NCBI RefSeq assembly: GCF_000969985.1
Contig: NZ_CP009526.1
Location: forward strand, 4,154,001 to 4,218,000
Origin: Methanosarcina barkeri str. Wiesmoor
GTDB lineage: Archaea; Halobacteriota; Methanosarcinia; Methanosarcinales; Methanosarcinaceae
Reading direction: 5' to 3'
Length of the DNA stretch: 64,000 bases
Under the pieces are notes generated by a model, which did not search any database, was not told the origin of the DNA, and saw only the letters and a program-made list of their open reading frames with translations. Position numbers and translations under genes: made by a program. Of the stretch, positions 47,100 to 55,987 are shown in pieces (position 1 is the stretch's first letter; every line of letters begins with the position of its first letter).

Positions 47100-48503
47100 T
47101 TAAGCGATCTGCTTTCTGAAGAGGTTGCAAGAATTAATCTTAATATCGAGCAACTTTTCGATGTTCATCTTTGCAGCAATACCTTTTGCAGCGCCTGGTA
47201 CCGACGTTATAATACCAATATCGAGTTCTTCACGCAGCTCGCGCATAACGTGCTCGTCTACGAGGTCCATCTGGTCGACACCAAGTTTCTTTGCGACATA
47301 CTCTTTTGCTTCACCTATGCGCATATTCTTTGAGAACTCCATTCTTGCAACAAGGTCTCCTGCAGCTCTCATTCCTGTCATACCTGAAGCCATTATGTGT
47401 GCGATCGGCATACCCATTGGGTCGCCGACCCCGATCTATATGCCGTCTACGCCCGCAATTTCTACCATTGCTTTGCTTGCCCTTGTGACTGCATCAATAG
47501 GAGGCGTTTCAAGCATCGGTATTCCGCCAACTCCCATTCCCATGTCAACGTGACAGGGTATTGGAGATGCTTCGACGGCTGCCTTCATGAAAGTAACTGC
47601 ACGGGCAAGGTTCCATGCCGAGGTTTTGCTGGTATTGGTGTTGCATACTGGTCCGAAAACATTTGCTCCGGCTTTTGCAACAAGTGGGGCCTGCTGGTGA
47701 GGCCAGAGTCCTGCAAGGGTTACGCCGTCATACTGAAGGTTTCCGTGCATACCAAGTACGCATTCCCCGGCCATTCCTGCTTCAATATACATATCAGGGA
47801 ACTCTTTTCTGAGGGCTTCAATCGCATGGAGTGTACCATACATGTCACCGTCGCCTGCTGCACCGGTTGTGTCAAAGTTGACACCATCAGCACCAGAGGC
47901 AAAGAGTTTCTGCATTACCCAAACTGTGTCTCTTGTCAAGTGTTCTGCAGCGTGTTCCATTGATTCCCAGGCTTCTGGGATCTTGAAAGCCTTCATGAGG
48001 TCGCCAGGGTTCTCAAAGGGACCATCTGGTGTATAGTAAAGCCCCATATTGGGCATTGCACCGTAAAACAGTGGAATAATCATGTTCTGTTGGCAGACTT
48101 CCATTGCCTGGCACTCGTTTGATACGACAGGTTTTACAGGCTTGAAACTGTAATCAATGTGCCCGAGTTCCATTGTGTCAGCACCAAAAGCCCTCTCATG
48201 CGTCATGCAGCCAACTAAACGGCTGGAAGGAATACCAACACCACTGTTTCCCTGGTCCCCATCAAGCCTGATAGTGCCGATATCGTGTGTTACAGGAACT
48301 TCCATACCCTGTTCGACACTAACGGTCTTGCCAGGCATCATAAGGATCTCTGCAAGCTTCTCCATTTCATTGGCGTTCAGAGCAGGAATTTCACCAAGGT
48401 CGGCAGCATTTGCAGTTCCGTCTTCGATCTCTGCAATTATCTTTTCTTTGGTAAGGTAGATACGTTTACCGTCTCCCATACGCAAAGCATATTCAGTTGC
48501 CAT
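47100..48503 (-). CDS. mtbB: Dimethylamine methyltransferase MtbB (pyrrolysine protein)
   Basis: 467 residues. It transfers a methyl group from dimethylamine to the Co(I) of the corrinoid protein MtbC. The sequence begins [40 protein letters not shown] and [20 protein letters not shown] are typical. The TAG at 47436-47438 is codon 356, in the known Pyl context VEIAGVDGI[11 protein letters not shown]. The frame continues to [10 protein letters not shown]. It is the last gene of the operon. No other mtb paralogue is present in the window. A BLAST-free but very firm call. Confidence 0.98.
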
Positions 48504-48560
48504 TTTTTTCCTCCTTTCTATTTGTCTCTAATTCATAGTTCGAAAATTGTATTCTGGGGT

Positions 48561-48710
48561 TCAGAATTGGGATACAAAGGTTCTGGCTTGCCAGAGGGCT
48601 ATTACCGCCAGAATAAGGATCAAAACCATCCACAGGATCTTTGCTTCTGGGATGAAGGAATTGGCCCAGTATGCATTGTAAGCTGCTAGAGCCGCTGCTG
48701 TTTGTGTCAT
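48561..48710 (-). CDS. 49-residue membrane protein in the methylamine operon
   Basis: Starts MTQTAAALAAYNAYWANSFI, followed by KILWMVLILILAVIALW as a single membrane helix, and ends QARTFVSQF. A strong GGAGG lies 7 nt before the ATG. It sits between the wHTH gene (19 bp) and mtbB (57 bp) on the same strand. The N-terminal half is Ala- and aromatic-rich and outside or peripheral, and the short C-terminus is polar. It may help MttP or dock the methyltransferases at the membrane, but that is inference. I know no family. Confidence 0.8.
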   Translation of the reverse strand: MTQTAAALAAYNAYWANSFIPEAKILWMVLILILAVIALWQARTFVSQF

Positions 48711-48728
48711 ATTTAATCCTCCGTTGAA

Positions 48729-49025
48729 TCAAACATACCTGAAGCAGGCATCAGAGCCTCGAACTCTGCCGAAATCCGTTATTGTGTACTTGTGCAGCAG
48801 AAAACCTTTTTTGTAGATCCCATCATCATCAACTTTCTGCTCTATATCTTTCAGCATTCCTCCAGACGCCAGTTCAATGATGTCAAAGTTAATGCTGTCT
48901 CTCTGGAAATTACTCTTCATGCCGTACTCTTCCTGAATCTTTGAAACGATTTCATAGTTCCAGTGTTCGTTCCCGTCCAGGAAAAGTTCCAGGATTCTGA
49001 ACTTGATAGGACGATTTTTGCTCAC
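48729..49025 (-). CDS. Winged-helix protein within the methylamine operon
   Basis: 98 residues starting MSKNRPIKFRILELFLDGNE. It has HWNYEIVSKIQEEYGMKSNF as helices 2-3 and RDSINFDIIELASGGMLKDI as a further helix pair, then a wing (GIYKKGFLLHKYTITDFG). This matches the size and layout of small archaeal winged-helix regulators. The GTG at 49025 has a GGTGAG site 4 nt upstream and overlaps the stop of mttP; another GTG at 49034 is less well placed. It may regulate the operon in which it lies. The target and signal are unknown. Confidence 0.75.
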   Translation of the reverse strand: MSKNRPIKFRILELFLDGNEHWNYEIVSKIQEEYGMKSNFQRDSINFDIIELASGGMLKDIEQKVDDDGIYKKGFLLHKYTITDFGRVRGSDACFRYV

Positions 49026-49026
49026 T

Positions 49027-50073
49027 TTACTCACCTCTCAGAGTTTCAAGTTCACTTGCGTCTTCAGTAAACATAACGAAACTTCCAGCGATACAGAGAG
49101 CACCGCCTATAACAATAGTCCAATCCGGAACATCTCCAAAGAAGAGGAATAAGAAGATGATTGCACAGAGTCCATAGAGGTTTCCAATTCCCTGGCCTCT
49201 CCCAACTCCTATAAGTGGGAAAGATTTGTACCATGTAACGTAGCAGAAACCAAAGGTGATACCTGCAAAGACCAGAATCAGTATGGTCAAAGGGTCAAAT
49301 GCCTGCAGTGCAAACGAGTACATCGGAAAGCCCACAAGTGCAAGAATTGGCACAATGATGATCCACCAGATTATGTTCTCACCAAGGAAGTGAAGAGTCA
49401 ACCCGGCATCCGGTTCTGCAATATCAAGACCTTTGCCTGCAATTGCACCTTCAATGCCCCAGCCGGCAGCCGCCATCAAACCTCCGAGATATCCTATCCA
49501 GGGGACGTTACCTGAAGAAAGTTCAGTAAAAAGTCCACCGCCGTAAATAGAAATACCTCCCAGAACGATGACTGCAATACCGACTGCTGCCCTCTTGGAG
49601 ATCTTTTCTCCATACCAGTAGTAAGCAAGAATCGAACCCACTACAGGGTAAAGAAGACCTGCAACAGCTGCAAATGATCCCCCGATAAAGCCCATAGCAA
49701 TGAAAGAACCTAGAATTGCCATAGGACCACCGAAGATAGAAGCAAGGAAGAACCATTTGGAGCAGGGATGGAATTCCTTCAGAGTCCTTACAAGTTCTCC
49801 GTATTTTCCAAGTACTCCGTTCCAGACCATAAGTGCCAACATGACAGCCAATGCATTAAAGGCAGTAATCAGTACGGCAGTCACAACAAGAGATATGCCG
49901 TCTCCACTTGTTTTAGCAATAGCACTACTCATTTCATCAAAAGGGTTAAGAACCCAAACCACGGTTCCTGGCAAATACCAGATTCCCCAGAATATGGCAC
50001 AGAAAAAGGCCCACATGTACCCTTTACTGATTTTTCTTTTACTTTCCTGTTTTTTTAAAGTTTTCAAATCCAC
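49027..50073 (-). CDS. mttP: Methylamine permease MttP (DMT-type transporter)
   Basis: 348 residues with about ten membrane helices in two halves, such as GYMWAFFCAIFWGIWYLPGT, FNALAVMLALMVWNG, GGSFAAVAGLLYPVVGSILA and ILILVFAGITFGFCYVTW. This is the drug/metabolite transporter fold and matches the gene always found between mttC and mtbB in Methanosarcina, assigned to trimethylamine uptake by context. The GTG at 50073 has GGAGGGAG 5-6 nt upstream; the ATG at 50088 contains that site within its own codons and is unlikely. Confidence 0.9.
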   Translation of the reverse strand: MDLKTLKKQESKRKISKGYMWAFFCAIFWGIWYLPGTVVWVLNPFDEMSSAIAKTSGDGISLVVTAVLITAFNALAVMLALMVWNGVLGKYGELVRTLKEFHPCSKWFFLASIFGGPMAILGSFIAMGFIGGSFAAVAGLLYPVVGSILAYYWYGEKISKRAAVGIAVIVLGGISIYGGGLFTELSSGNVPWIGYLGGLMAAAGWGIEGAIAGKGLDIAEPDAGLTLHFLGENIIWWIIIVPILALVGFPMYSFALQAFDPLTILILVFAGITFGFCYVTWYKSFPLIGVGRGQGIGNLYGLCAIIFLFLFFGDVPDWTIVIGGALCIAGSFVMFTEDASELETLRGE

Positions 50074-50088
50074 GAAAACTCCCTCCAT

Positions 50089-50493
50089 TTTTCAGAACGC
50101 TGTGGAGTTCCCTCAGGACGTAATCTTCAGTCCATCTCCACAACCTGAAAGTGCAGCCTAAAAGCTCTTTTTGCGGGTTTCATATCTCGGGAATATTTTA
50201 CAAGTTCTTTTCAACTTAGATCCAAACTTCTATTCAACTGTTGTTTTTAGCCGTTTTTCGACTACTGTTTTTTAGCTGTTTTTAGCTGCTTTTCAGACTG
50301 CATCTAAGTTTTCCATTTTTACAATCGTTTTCAGCCATTTTTGTAATATTCCCTTAAGTGATATGACTTGCAAGAACTGTTTTAGCTATATCCTGATCTA
50401 TAGTCTCACAAAAATGCACAAAATAGAGTGTTGCAGAAAATATACTTTTGAATACATTTTCTGCAGTTTAAGCCGTTTTCTAAAGCTGCTTTA
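50089..50493 (-). other. 405-bp gap inside the methylamine operon
   Basis: Between mttC and mttP. The plus strand has repeated TTTTTAGC(T/C)GTTTTT words at 50240-50300 and a TACAATCGTTTTCAGCC-like repeat. The minus-strand transcript would have poly-A stretches with GCTAAAAA. It may process or attenuate the message so that the corrinoid/methyltransferase genes are made in larger amounts than the permease. Confidence 0.5.
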
Positions 50494-51147
50494 TCAGACG
50501 TTCAGAGATGCTTTTACCTTAGCAACTGCGTCATTAGCGCTTTCACCGTAGATATCTGCGCCGATCTTGTCTGCCCAGTCCTGGGTAACAGGCGCGCCAC
50601 CAACCATAGTCTTTACCTGGTCGCGGACACCTGCCTCTTTCAGCTGTTCCTCAATCTGGATCTGGTTGACCATTGTGGTTGTCATAAGTGCGGAGGATGC
50701 AACAACCTGGGGTTTGAGTTCTTTTACTTTTTCTACAAAAGTATTAATTGGGACATCTCTTCCAAGATCCACTACTTTGAAACCTGCAATGTTAAGCATG
50801 GAAGCTACAATGTCCTTTCCGATGGAGTGGATGTCGCCTTCGATTGTTCCGATAGCAACGGTTCCGAGGCTCTTGGTTTGAGACTTGCGCTTTTCCATTT
50901 CAGGGGTGATAACTTTTATACCGGAATTCATTGCCTCGGCAGCTGCAAGTACATGTGGCAGGAAAAGTTCACCCTGACCGAATTTTTCTCCTACTTCTTC
51001 CATGCCTGCGGTAAACCCTTTCTCAATAAGCTCTACAGGGTCAACTCCTGCGGCAAGGGCTTCATTTGCCACTTCTTCTGCAAGTTCGTCATCAAAGTCG
51101 GTGATTGCTTCTTTTGCTTTTGCAATGATTTCTTCTTTATTTGCCAT
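50494..51147 (-). CDS. mttC: Trimethylamine corrinoid protein MttC
   Basis: 217 residues. It accepts the methyl group from MttB on its cobamide and passes it to MtbA/coenzyme M. Residues 1-90 are the helical cap (GFTAGMEEVGEKFGQGELFL). Residues 92-217 form the B12-binding Rossmann domain with the lower-ligand motif GDIHSIG (Asp105, His107, Gly110), then SALMTTTMVNQI and TMVGGAPVTQDW. The ATG has AGGAGAT upstream. It follows mttB by 30 bp. Confidence 0.97.
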   Translation of the reverse strand: MANKEEIIAKAKEAITDFDDELAEEVANEALAAGVDPVELIEKGFTAGMEEVGEKFGQGELFLPHVLAAAEAMNSGIKVITPEMEKRKSQTKSLGTVAIGTIEGDIHSIGKDIVASMLNIAGFKVVDLGRDVPINTFVEKVKELKPQVVASSALMTTTMVNQIQIEEQLKEAGVRDQVKTMVGGAPVTQDWADKIGADIYGESANDAVAKVKASLNV

Positions 51148-51177
51148 TTTTAGATCTCCTGAATATCTGAATATTAA

Positions 51178-52665
51178 TTACATGCCTCTGAAGGCTTTGT
51201 CAGCCTTGTCCACGATTGCCTGCATGTCCTTGAGAATGTCTGCATCGATTGGGGTTACCTGGTGGTTTTTAAGAACGTCCTCTACTTTTTCGTGTGCAAC
51301 TGTTGCAAGGTCTTTTGAGCCTGCTGCAGCCCAGTCTCCAAACATGTGCCTGTCGAGGAGCATTGGGTTGGACGGGTAATCCACAAGCTGCCTGGTCTGT
51401 TTAAGGGCCAGGAAATTGTTTCCGATGCCTACTTTCTGGATAGATTCGACTGCAAGAGTTTCTTCCGAGACAGGAATTCCCTTCATGGCTTTCTTAACCA
51501 TACTGAAGATATCATTGTCAATAACAAGCTGTTCCATTGAGAATGTCATTCCGAGCTCAAGCATTCCAGCTCCGTAGATGGTGTTGGCACCGGAAAGAGC
51601 AGGCAGAAGGGTGGTCATGGTTTTTTCGTGGCCTGCCTGGTCGTCCGGAACCTTGGCATCAGACTAGGAACCTGCCACATAGGAGGGAAGGCCGTAGAAC
51701 TGGGCAAGCTTTGCGACTGCAGCACTGATAAGACCGAGTTCAGGAGATCCTACAGGTGCTGTACCTTTCTTGAGGTCGAAGGTAGTTGTGGAACTTCCGT
51801 ACCAGACCTTAGCTCCAGGTACTGTCAACTGGGCAAGTACGATTCCTGAAAGAACTTCGGCATTGTGGGTTACGAGAGTGCCTGCAAGATATACAGGAGA
51901 AGAACCACCTGACATTGCCATACTCAGGACATTTACAGGAATTCCATAGCGGGCACCCTTGATGATGACCTGACAAGCATTTACACTGAGCTCAAGTGGG
52001 CTGGTAGGGCAGAGCAGCATGGAGAAAATAGGTTTCTTTCTTGCTTCTTCTTCGTCGCCGCCATAGTAAGCCTTTACAATGTCCCGGTAGTACTCGACAT
52101 TTTCGCCAACAGGGTCAATGTGGTGGAAGTGTTTTGCGGTGTTTGCAATAGGGGTAAGTGTTTCGTGGACATCCTGAGCGCCCTGACCTGCAATATCTCT
52201 TGCAGAGACTGGCAGAGAGAAATAGTCAATGTTTTCTGCCCAGTCACAGAGTTTTGCGATGTCTGCAATATCTTTTTCGACGGAGTCGACTGTTACATAC
52301 TTGCCGTCCTGGTACTTGCACATCTTGACACCGGTACCAAAACAGGTCCAGTGAACCTTACCGCCACATTCCTGAACAGTATTGAATTTTTTGTCACGGC
52401 CCCAGAGGATAAATCTGGAGGGAGCAAGCTGAAGAGCTTTTCTTACAAGATATTCAGGGATCTTTACAACGTTGGTCTTTTCATCAACTTCGCAGCCATT
52501 TTCCTTGAAGATCTGCCTTGCCTCTGGGTCAGAAACTTGAATTCCTGGGTCCATCAGAACTTCCATGGTTGCATAGTGAATTGCCTTAAGTTCGTCAGTG
52601 GTAAAAAGGTTTAATTCTACGCCATTAAGTGCATTAAATCCAGCAACTGCATTATTTTTTGCCAT
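51178..52665 (-). CDS. mttB: Trimethylamine methyltransferase MttB (pyrrolysine protein)
   Basis: 495 residues, TIM-barrel methyltransferase that demethylates trimethylamine and methylates MttC. The TAG at 51664-51666 is codon 334 in the known Pyl context (LPSYVAGS[13 protein letters not shown]). N-terminal [20 protein letters not shown] and [20 protein letters not shown] are typical. After the Pyl, [20 protein letters not shown] leads to DKAFRGM. A GGAGGT site lies 7 nt before the ATG. The order mtbC-mttB-mttC is standard. Confidence 0.98.
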
Positions 52666-52691
52666 TTTTATAACCTCCGAATAAGAATGAT

Positions 52692-53333
52692 TTAAGCCAG
52701 CAACTCTTTTGCTTTTGTAACAGCCTCGGTTGCATTTTCAGCATAGCAGTCTGCACCGATTTTGTCAGCCCAGGCCTGGGTTGCAGGTGCACCGCCTACC
52801 ATGACTTTTACTTTATCTCTGAGTCCTTCTTCTTTAAGGAGCTCAATTACACCTTTCTGTCCCTGAAGAGTTGTGGTCATAAGAGCGGAAATTCCAATCA
52901 TATCAGCATTGACTTCCTTTGCCTTCTCAATAAAGTTCCTGATTGGAACATCACGGCCGATATCATGTACTTCAAAGCCGGCAGATTGGAGCATTGTGGA
53001 CACGATTGCCTTTCCAATATCATGAACATCACCTTCTACGGTACCGTTCACAATAACACCGAGCTTTGAGCCGGAAGCCCCTTCAGGCATAAGATCCTTA
53101 AGAGCTGCAACTCCTGCAGTCATCGCATCGGCAGCCATCATCACATGCGGCAGGAACAGTTTTCCTCTCTCGAAACGGACACCAACCTCATTCATGCCTG
53201 CTGCAAGTCCTTTTTCTATTATTTCGGAAGGTTCCAGTTCTCCTTTAGATTTTTCAACTACAGCGAGTACTGTATCCTTCTTGCAGGAAATTATAGCATC
53301 TGCAAGTTCCTGAAGCAATTCTTCTTTGCTAAT
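52692..53333 (-). CDS. mtbC: Dimethylamine corrinoid protein MtbC, probable ATT start
   Basis: 213 residues if it starts at ATT (53331-53333). It carries the methyl group from MtbB. The cap has [20 protein letters not shown]; the B12 domain has GDVHDIG with the cobalt-ligand His104, then [13 protein letters not shown] and [16 protein letters not shown] at 53341-53345 is 7 nt before the ATT, and the codons after it ([11 protein letters not shown]) match the family's usual N-terminus. A TTG at 53318 would lose those residues and lacks a ribosome site; an ATG at 53338-53340 is out of frame and ends after three codons. First gene of the operon. Confidence 0.93.
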   Translation of the reverse strand: MSKEELLQELADAIISCKKDTVLAVVEKSKGELEPSEIIEKGLAAGMNEVGVRFERGKLFLPHVMMAADAMTAGVAALKDLMPEGASGSKLGVIVNGTVEGDVHDIGKAIVSTMLQSAGFEVHDIGRDVPIRNFIEKAKEVNADMIGISALMTTTLQGQKGVIELLKEEGLRDKVKVMVGGAPATQAWADKIGADCYAENATEAVTKAKELLA

Positions 53334-53637
53334 GTTGCATCCTCCGTTTTAGTTTTTGAACTATAGAGACTTCTCTCCGGTAATTATCACGATTATTCGT
53401 GAACATTCGGGCTGTAAGCTCATGCTTCTGGGTGAAGCGATGAATATACAGGAAGAAACTCACGATCACCATGGGTGGGAAGCCATGATCACCTCAAATG
53501 AGACAATGAAACCATGAAGAGTTCATGATTACGTTGATTGGGGTTCATGAGTGTTTTAGCAGAGGGAGTGTTTTTCGTGCCATTTTAATCCCGTCTGATT
53601 ACTCATTTCTCAGATGTCTCTAATACTTTGTTGGTCA
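53334..53637 (-). promoter_or_regulatory. Long 5' leader of the methylamine operon
   Basis: About 290 nt between the likely start of transcription and mtbC. It contains an imperfect dyad GATCACCATGG...CCATGATC (53464-53490) and several CATGA/TCATG words. Long leaders are known for Methanosarcina methylotrophy operons and may carry regulation. No reading frame is supported here. Confidence 0.5.
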
Positions 53638-53639
53638 TT

Positions 53640-53656
53640 CGAATATATATATTTTT
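53640..53656 (-). promoter_or_regulatory. Candidate TATA box of the methylamine operon
   Basis: On the minus strand AAAAATATATATATTC, the best TATA-like stretch upstream of mtbC. It predicts a start of transcription near 53620 and therefore a leader of about 290 nt. Confidence 0.45.
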
Positions 53657-53787
53657 CTAAAAATTCTGTAATGAATTTGGGGGTAATATTTATAGTTTTT
53701 GGTTTTTCAGGTTTTATTTGTATATTAAGGAAGAAAATAAAATCGGATTATCAAAAAATATAAATATCAAATATCAAAAGTGTACTT

Positions 53788-53958
53788 TTATAAAGTTTCT
53801 TCCGGTTCAGATCTCGGCAGCATTCTGGTGAAGTCTGCTTTCAGGTCGCATCCCACAAGCAAAATTTTGTTGCCTATAGTCAAAAAATCCGTAGTCACAT
53901 TTTGCATTGCAGTGGATATTCCAGTACTTCCTTTTCCATAGATTGCTATCTGTCTCAC
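53788..53958 (-). pseudogene. NifH-like N-terminal fragment with dead P-loop
   Basis: A 56-codon frame starting at GTG reads RQIAIYGKGSTGISTAMQN, then KILLVGCDLKADFTRML. It is clearly the first 50 residues of nitrogenase iron protein (RQIAIYGKGGIGKSTTTQN; KILLVGCDPKADSTRML). The P-loop Lys is replaced by Ile, and Pro of GCDPKAD by Leu. The frame ends in TAA soon after, with no further NifH sequence. Too short and without ATP-binding residues, so a relic, unless reused as a small protein. It lies 130 bp upstream of the methylamine promoter. Confidence 0.8.
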
Positions 53959-54169
53959 CTTTTTACCTTTCTCTCTATTTGCGCCCTTTCAAATTAGAAG
54001 GCCGGCAATCATTGTACTATATGATCATATATATTTTTTTATGAATTATAAAAGTATGTCACTCATAGTTACCTTTATTTGGAAGCTTTGGAAAAAATTC
54101 GTAAAGGGAAAGGATTAGTAAATAGTTCCTTAATTGCAAAGCTGAAATAAACCACAGGAAGAGCCTTTC

Positions 54170-54313
54170 ATGAGTCACGAGACTTTTTATCATGTAATCG
54201 CAGTGGATACAGATCTTGCCAGTTCTACATCTATCCTGTATGTTACAAATAACAAGGTTTCTTTTGACAAAAAAGGTAATGAAATCAAAAAGGATATGCG
54301 GATTACAAGGTAA
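54170..54313 (+). CDS. Possible small protein, 47 residues
   Basis: MSHETFYHVIAVDTDLASST to KKGNEIKKDMRITR, soluble. AGGAAGAG lies 6-8 nt before the ATG. No family known. It converges with the HdrD-like gene, 2 bp between stops. Could be a real small gene or a remnant. Confidence 0.35.
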   Translation: MSHETFYHVIAVDTDLASSTSILYVTNNKVSFDKKGNEIKKDMRITR

Positions 54314-54315
54314 GA

Positions 54316-55464
54316 TTATAAGCCTTCTGATTCCCCATATCCCGAAATGCAGAGCTTGTAAGCCCGGTTGACGAGTTCCAGCATTCTGGAATCTTCTCTC
54401 TCAATTTTTATTCCGCAGGCAAGAGAAAGATATTCAGCAAGGTCAAAAACTTTTATTTTTTCATCCTGTCCGGCTTCAATAAGATTCTGCATGCAGCCCC
54501 CACAGTTCGTGATAATTATATCACAGCCCAGTTTCTCGGCAGTCCTGTAGCGGTCAGAGGCTACATCCAGGGACTCAGATGGATAATTGACCCTTACTCC
54601 ACCTCCAAAGCCACAACAAGCCGAATTTTCAGGGGTTTCATTGGCAAGTTCAGTGCCAGGAATTTGCTCAAGCACATCTCTTGCTTCTTGATATACTCCC
54701 ATTGCCCTAGTCAGATGGCAGGGATCATGATAAAAGACTTTATGTTTGAGCACAGTTTCTGGGGTGAGTTTTCCTTCCCTTATAAGAAGCTCAAGGTACT
54801 GAGAAACATGCAGCACCTGAAAATCAAGTTTCCCAAAAATTCTAGGGTAGATATCTTTAAATGCCTTAAAGCAGCCAGGGCAGGCTGTAATTAGAGTTTT
54901 AGCTCCTCTTTTCCGGATTTCTTCAATGTTACGCTGTCCGTTCCTGTGAATAGGCCCAGGATCTCCGGCGCCCGCAGATACAGCTCCACAGCAGTATTCA
55001 ACCCCGCTCAGGACAGTGTAATCGACTGCGGCTTTATCCAGCAGTGCAATCGCAGCCTGTGCCATAATTTTGTTAATATACGTGCCTGCACAGCCAGGAA
55101 AATAGACTACTGAACCTGAACTTTCTTTATACGCAGGAGTTTCGTCCAGCTCGGCAATCTTCTTAAAGAGGTTGTTCTCAGCTCCGGGGTCTAACATTGT
55201 CTGTCTGTCGGTAAGTCCATGTTCACTGACCCACTTTTTCCTGGCAGGAGAAATTAGCGTTTTTATTCCCAATCCCTCTGGGCAGGCATTTGTACAGAGC
55301 CCGCAGGTCAGGCAGCGCAGCAGACAGTCTGCATCAATTTCCGATTTCCCTTCCAGATATCCATACAGCCGGGTAAACAAACCCAGGTCATTGTAGCGAG
55401 GGCAAACCTTAAGGCATTGTCCACATTCTTTACACTCTGACCTGTGTTTTTCTACGATTTCCAT
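54316..55464 (-). CDS. HdrD-like iron-sulphur oxidoreductase (CCG domains)
   Basis: 382 residues. Two N-terminal [4Fe-4S] motifs (CKECGQCLKVCPRYND; CLTCGLCTNACPEG) are followed by two CCG cysteine-rich domains: FPGCAGTYI...EYCCGAVSAG...CPGCFKAF and YHDPCHLTRA...SACCGFGGGV...CGGCMQNL. This is the layout of heterodisulfide reductase subunit D and GlpC/LutA-type proteins. It may shuttle electrons between ferredoxin-like carriers and a disulfide or lactate/glycolate-type substrate. It is shorter than true HdrD and has no HdrE beside it, so the function is open. It lies near, but is separate from, the methylamine operon. Confidence 0.85.
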   Translation of the reverse strand: MEIVEKHRSECKECGQCLKVCPRYNDLGLFTRLYGYLEGKSEIDADCLLRCLTCGLCTNACPEGLGIKTLISPARKKWVSEHGLTDRQTMLDPGAENNLFKKIAELDETPAYKESSGSVVYFPGCAGTYINKIMAQAAIALLDKAAVDYTVLSGVEYCCGAVSAGAGDPGPIHRNGQRNIEEIRKRGAKTLITACPGCFKAFKDIYPRIFGKLDFQVLHVSQYLELLIREGKLTPETVLKHKVFYHDPCHLTRAMGVYQEARDVLEQIPGTELANETPENSACCGFGGGVRVNYPSESLDVASDRYRTAEKLGCDIIITNCGGCMQNLIEAGQDEKIKVFDLAEYLSLACGIKIEREDSRMLELVNRAYKLCISGYGESEGL

Positions 55465-55940
55465 TTTTTAACTCCATATCATTTTTAATTCATGTGACTT
55501 ATTATCTCTTTTGAATGTACGTTTTTATCGGGTACTTTTAACAGATACTTTTTAACAGGTATTTTTAATAAAGATCATTAAAACTTCCTTTTTGACAGGA
55601 AATCCTTAAAAGTTCCTCCTTGATATGAATTCTTATAAGTTCTTTCTTGATAAGAAACCACTTAGAAGCCACTTAAAAATTCTGATAATCACTCACAAAC
55701 CGCTTAGGTATCATAGAAATTACTCAAAAATCACTGCAAAGTTAGTAAGTAACTGAAAAAATCCTTTAAAATCACCAGAAAATCTTTAAAAATTCTCTTT
55801 TTGACAGAAATTCTTTTATTCTCCCTGTCTACATTCTGTCCGGATAACTGTTCCTGAACTTCAGGAAGCCCTTAATAGCAGATTCGAAGTGTGGACAGGT
55901 TTTTTCCAAAAAAGATAAGCTAATATTCAACCATACTATC
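55465..55940. other. AT-rich intergenic with loose repeats
   Basis: About 480 bp. Related phrases such as TTTTTGACAGGAAATCCTTA, TTGATA(T/A)GAA(T/A)TCTTATAAG and CTTTTTGACAGAAATTCTTT recur loosely at about 50-bp distance or more, suggesting an old repeat array. No gene seen. The 55800-55900 part is GC-richer, with AACTTCAGGAAG, but no RNA was identified. Confidence 0.5.
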
Positions 55941-55955
55941 ATCTATATATAGCTA
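55941..55955 (+). promoter_or_regulatory. TATA box of the phosphatidyltransferase gene
   Basis: ATCTATATATAGCTA is a strong TATA box. A start of transcription about 25 bp downstream (near 55972) leaves room for GGAAGGGG as ribosome site and a start codon close to 55985, which argues against initiation at 56072. Confidence 0.55.
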
Positions 55956-55987
55956 TACACGCAGCCAGTAAAAGGAAGGGGTTAAAT

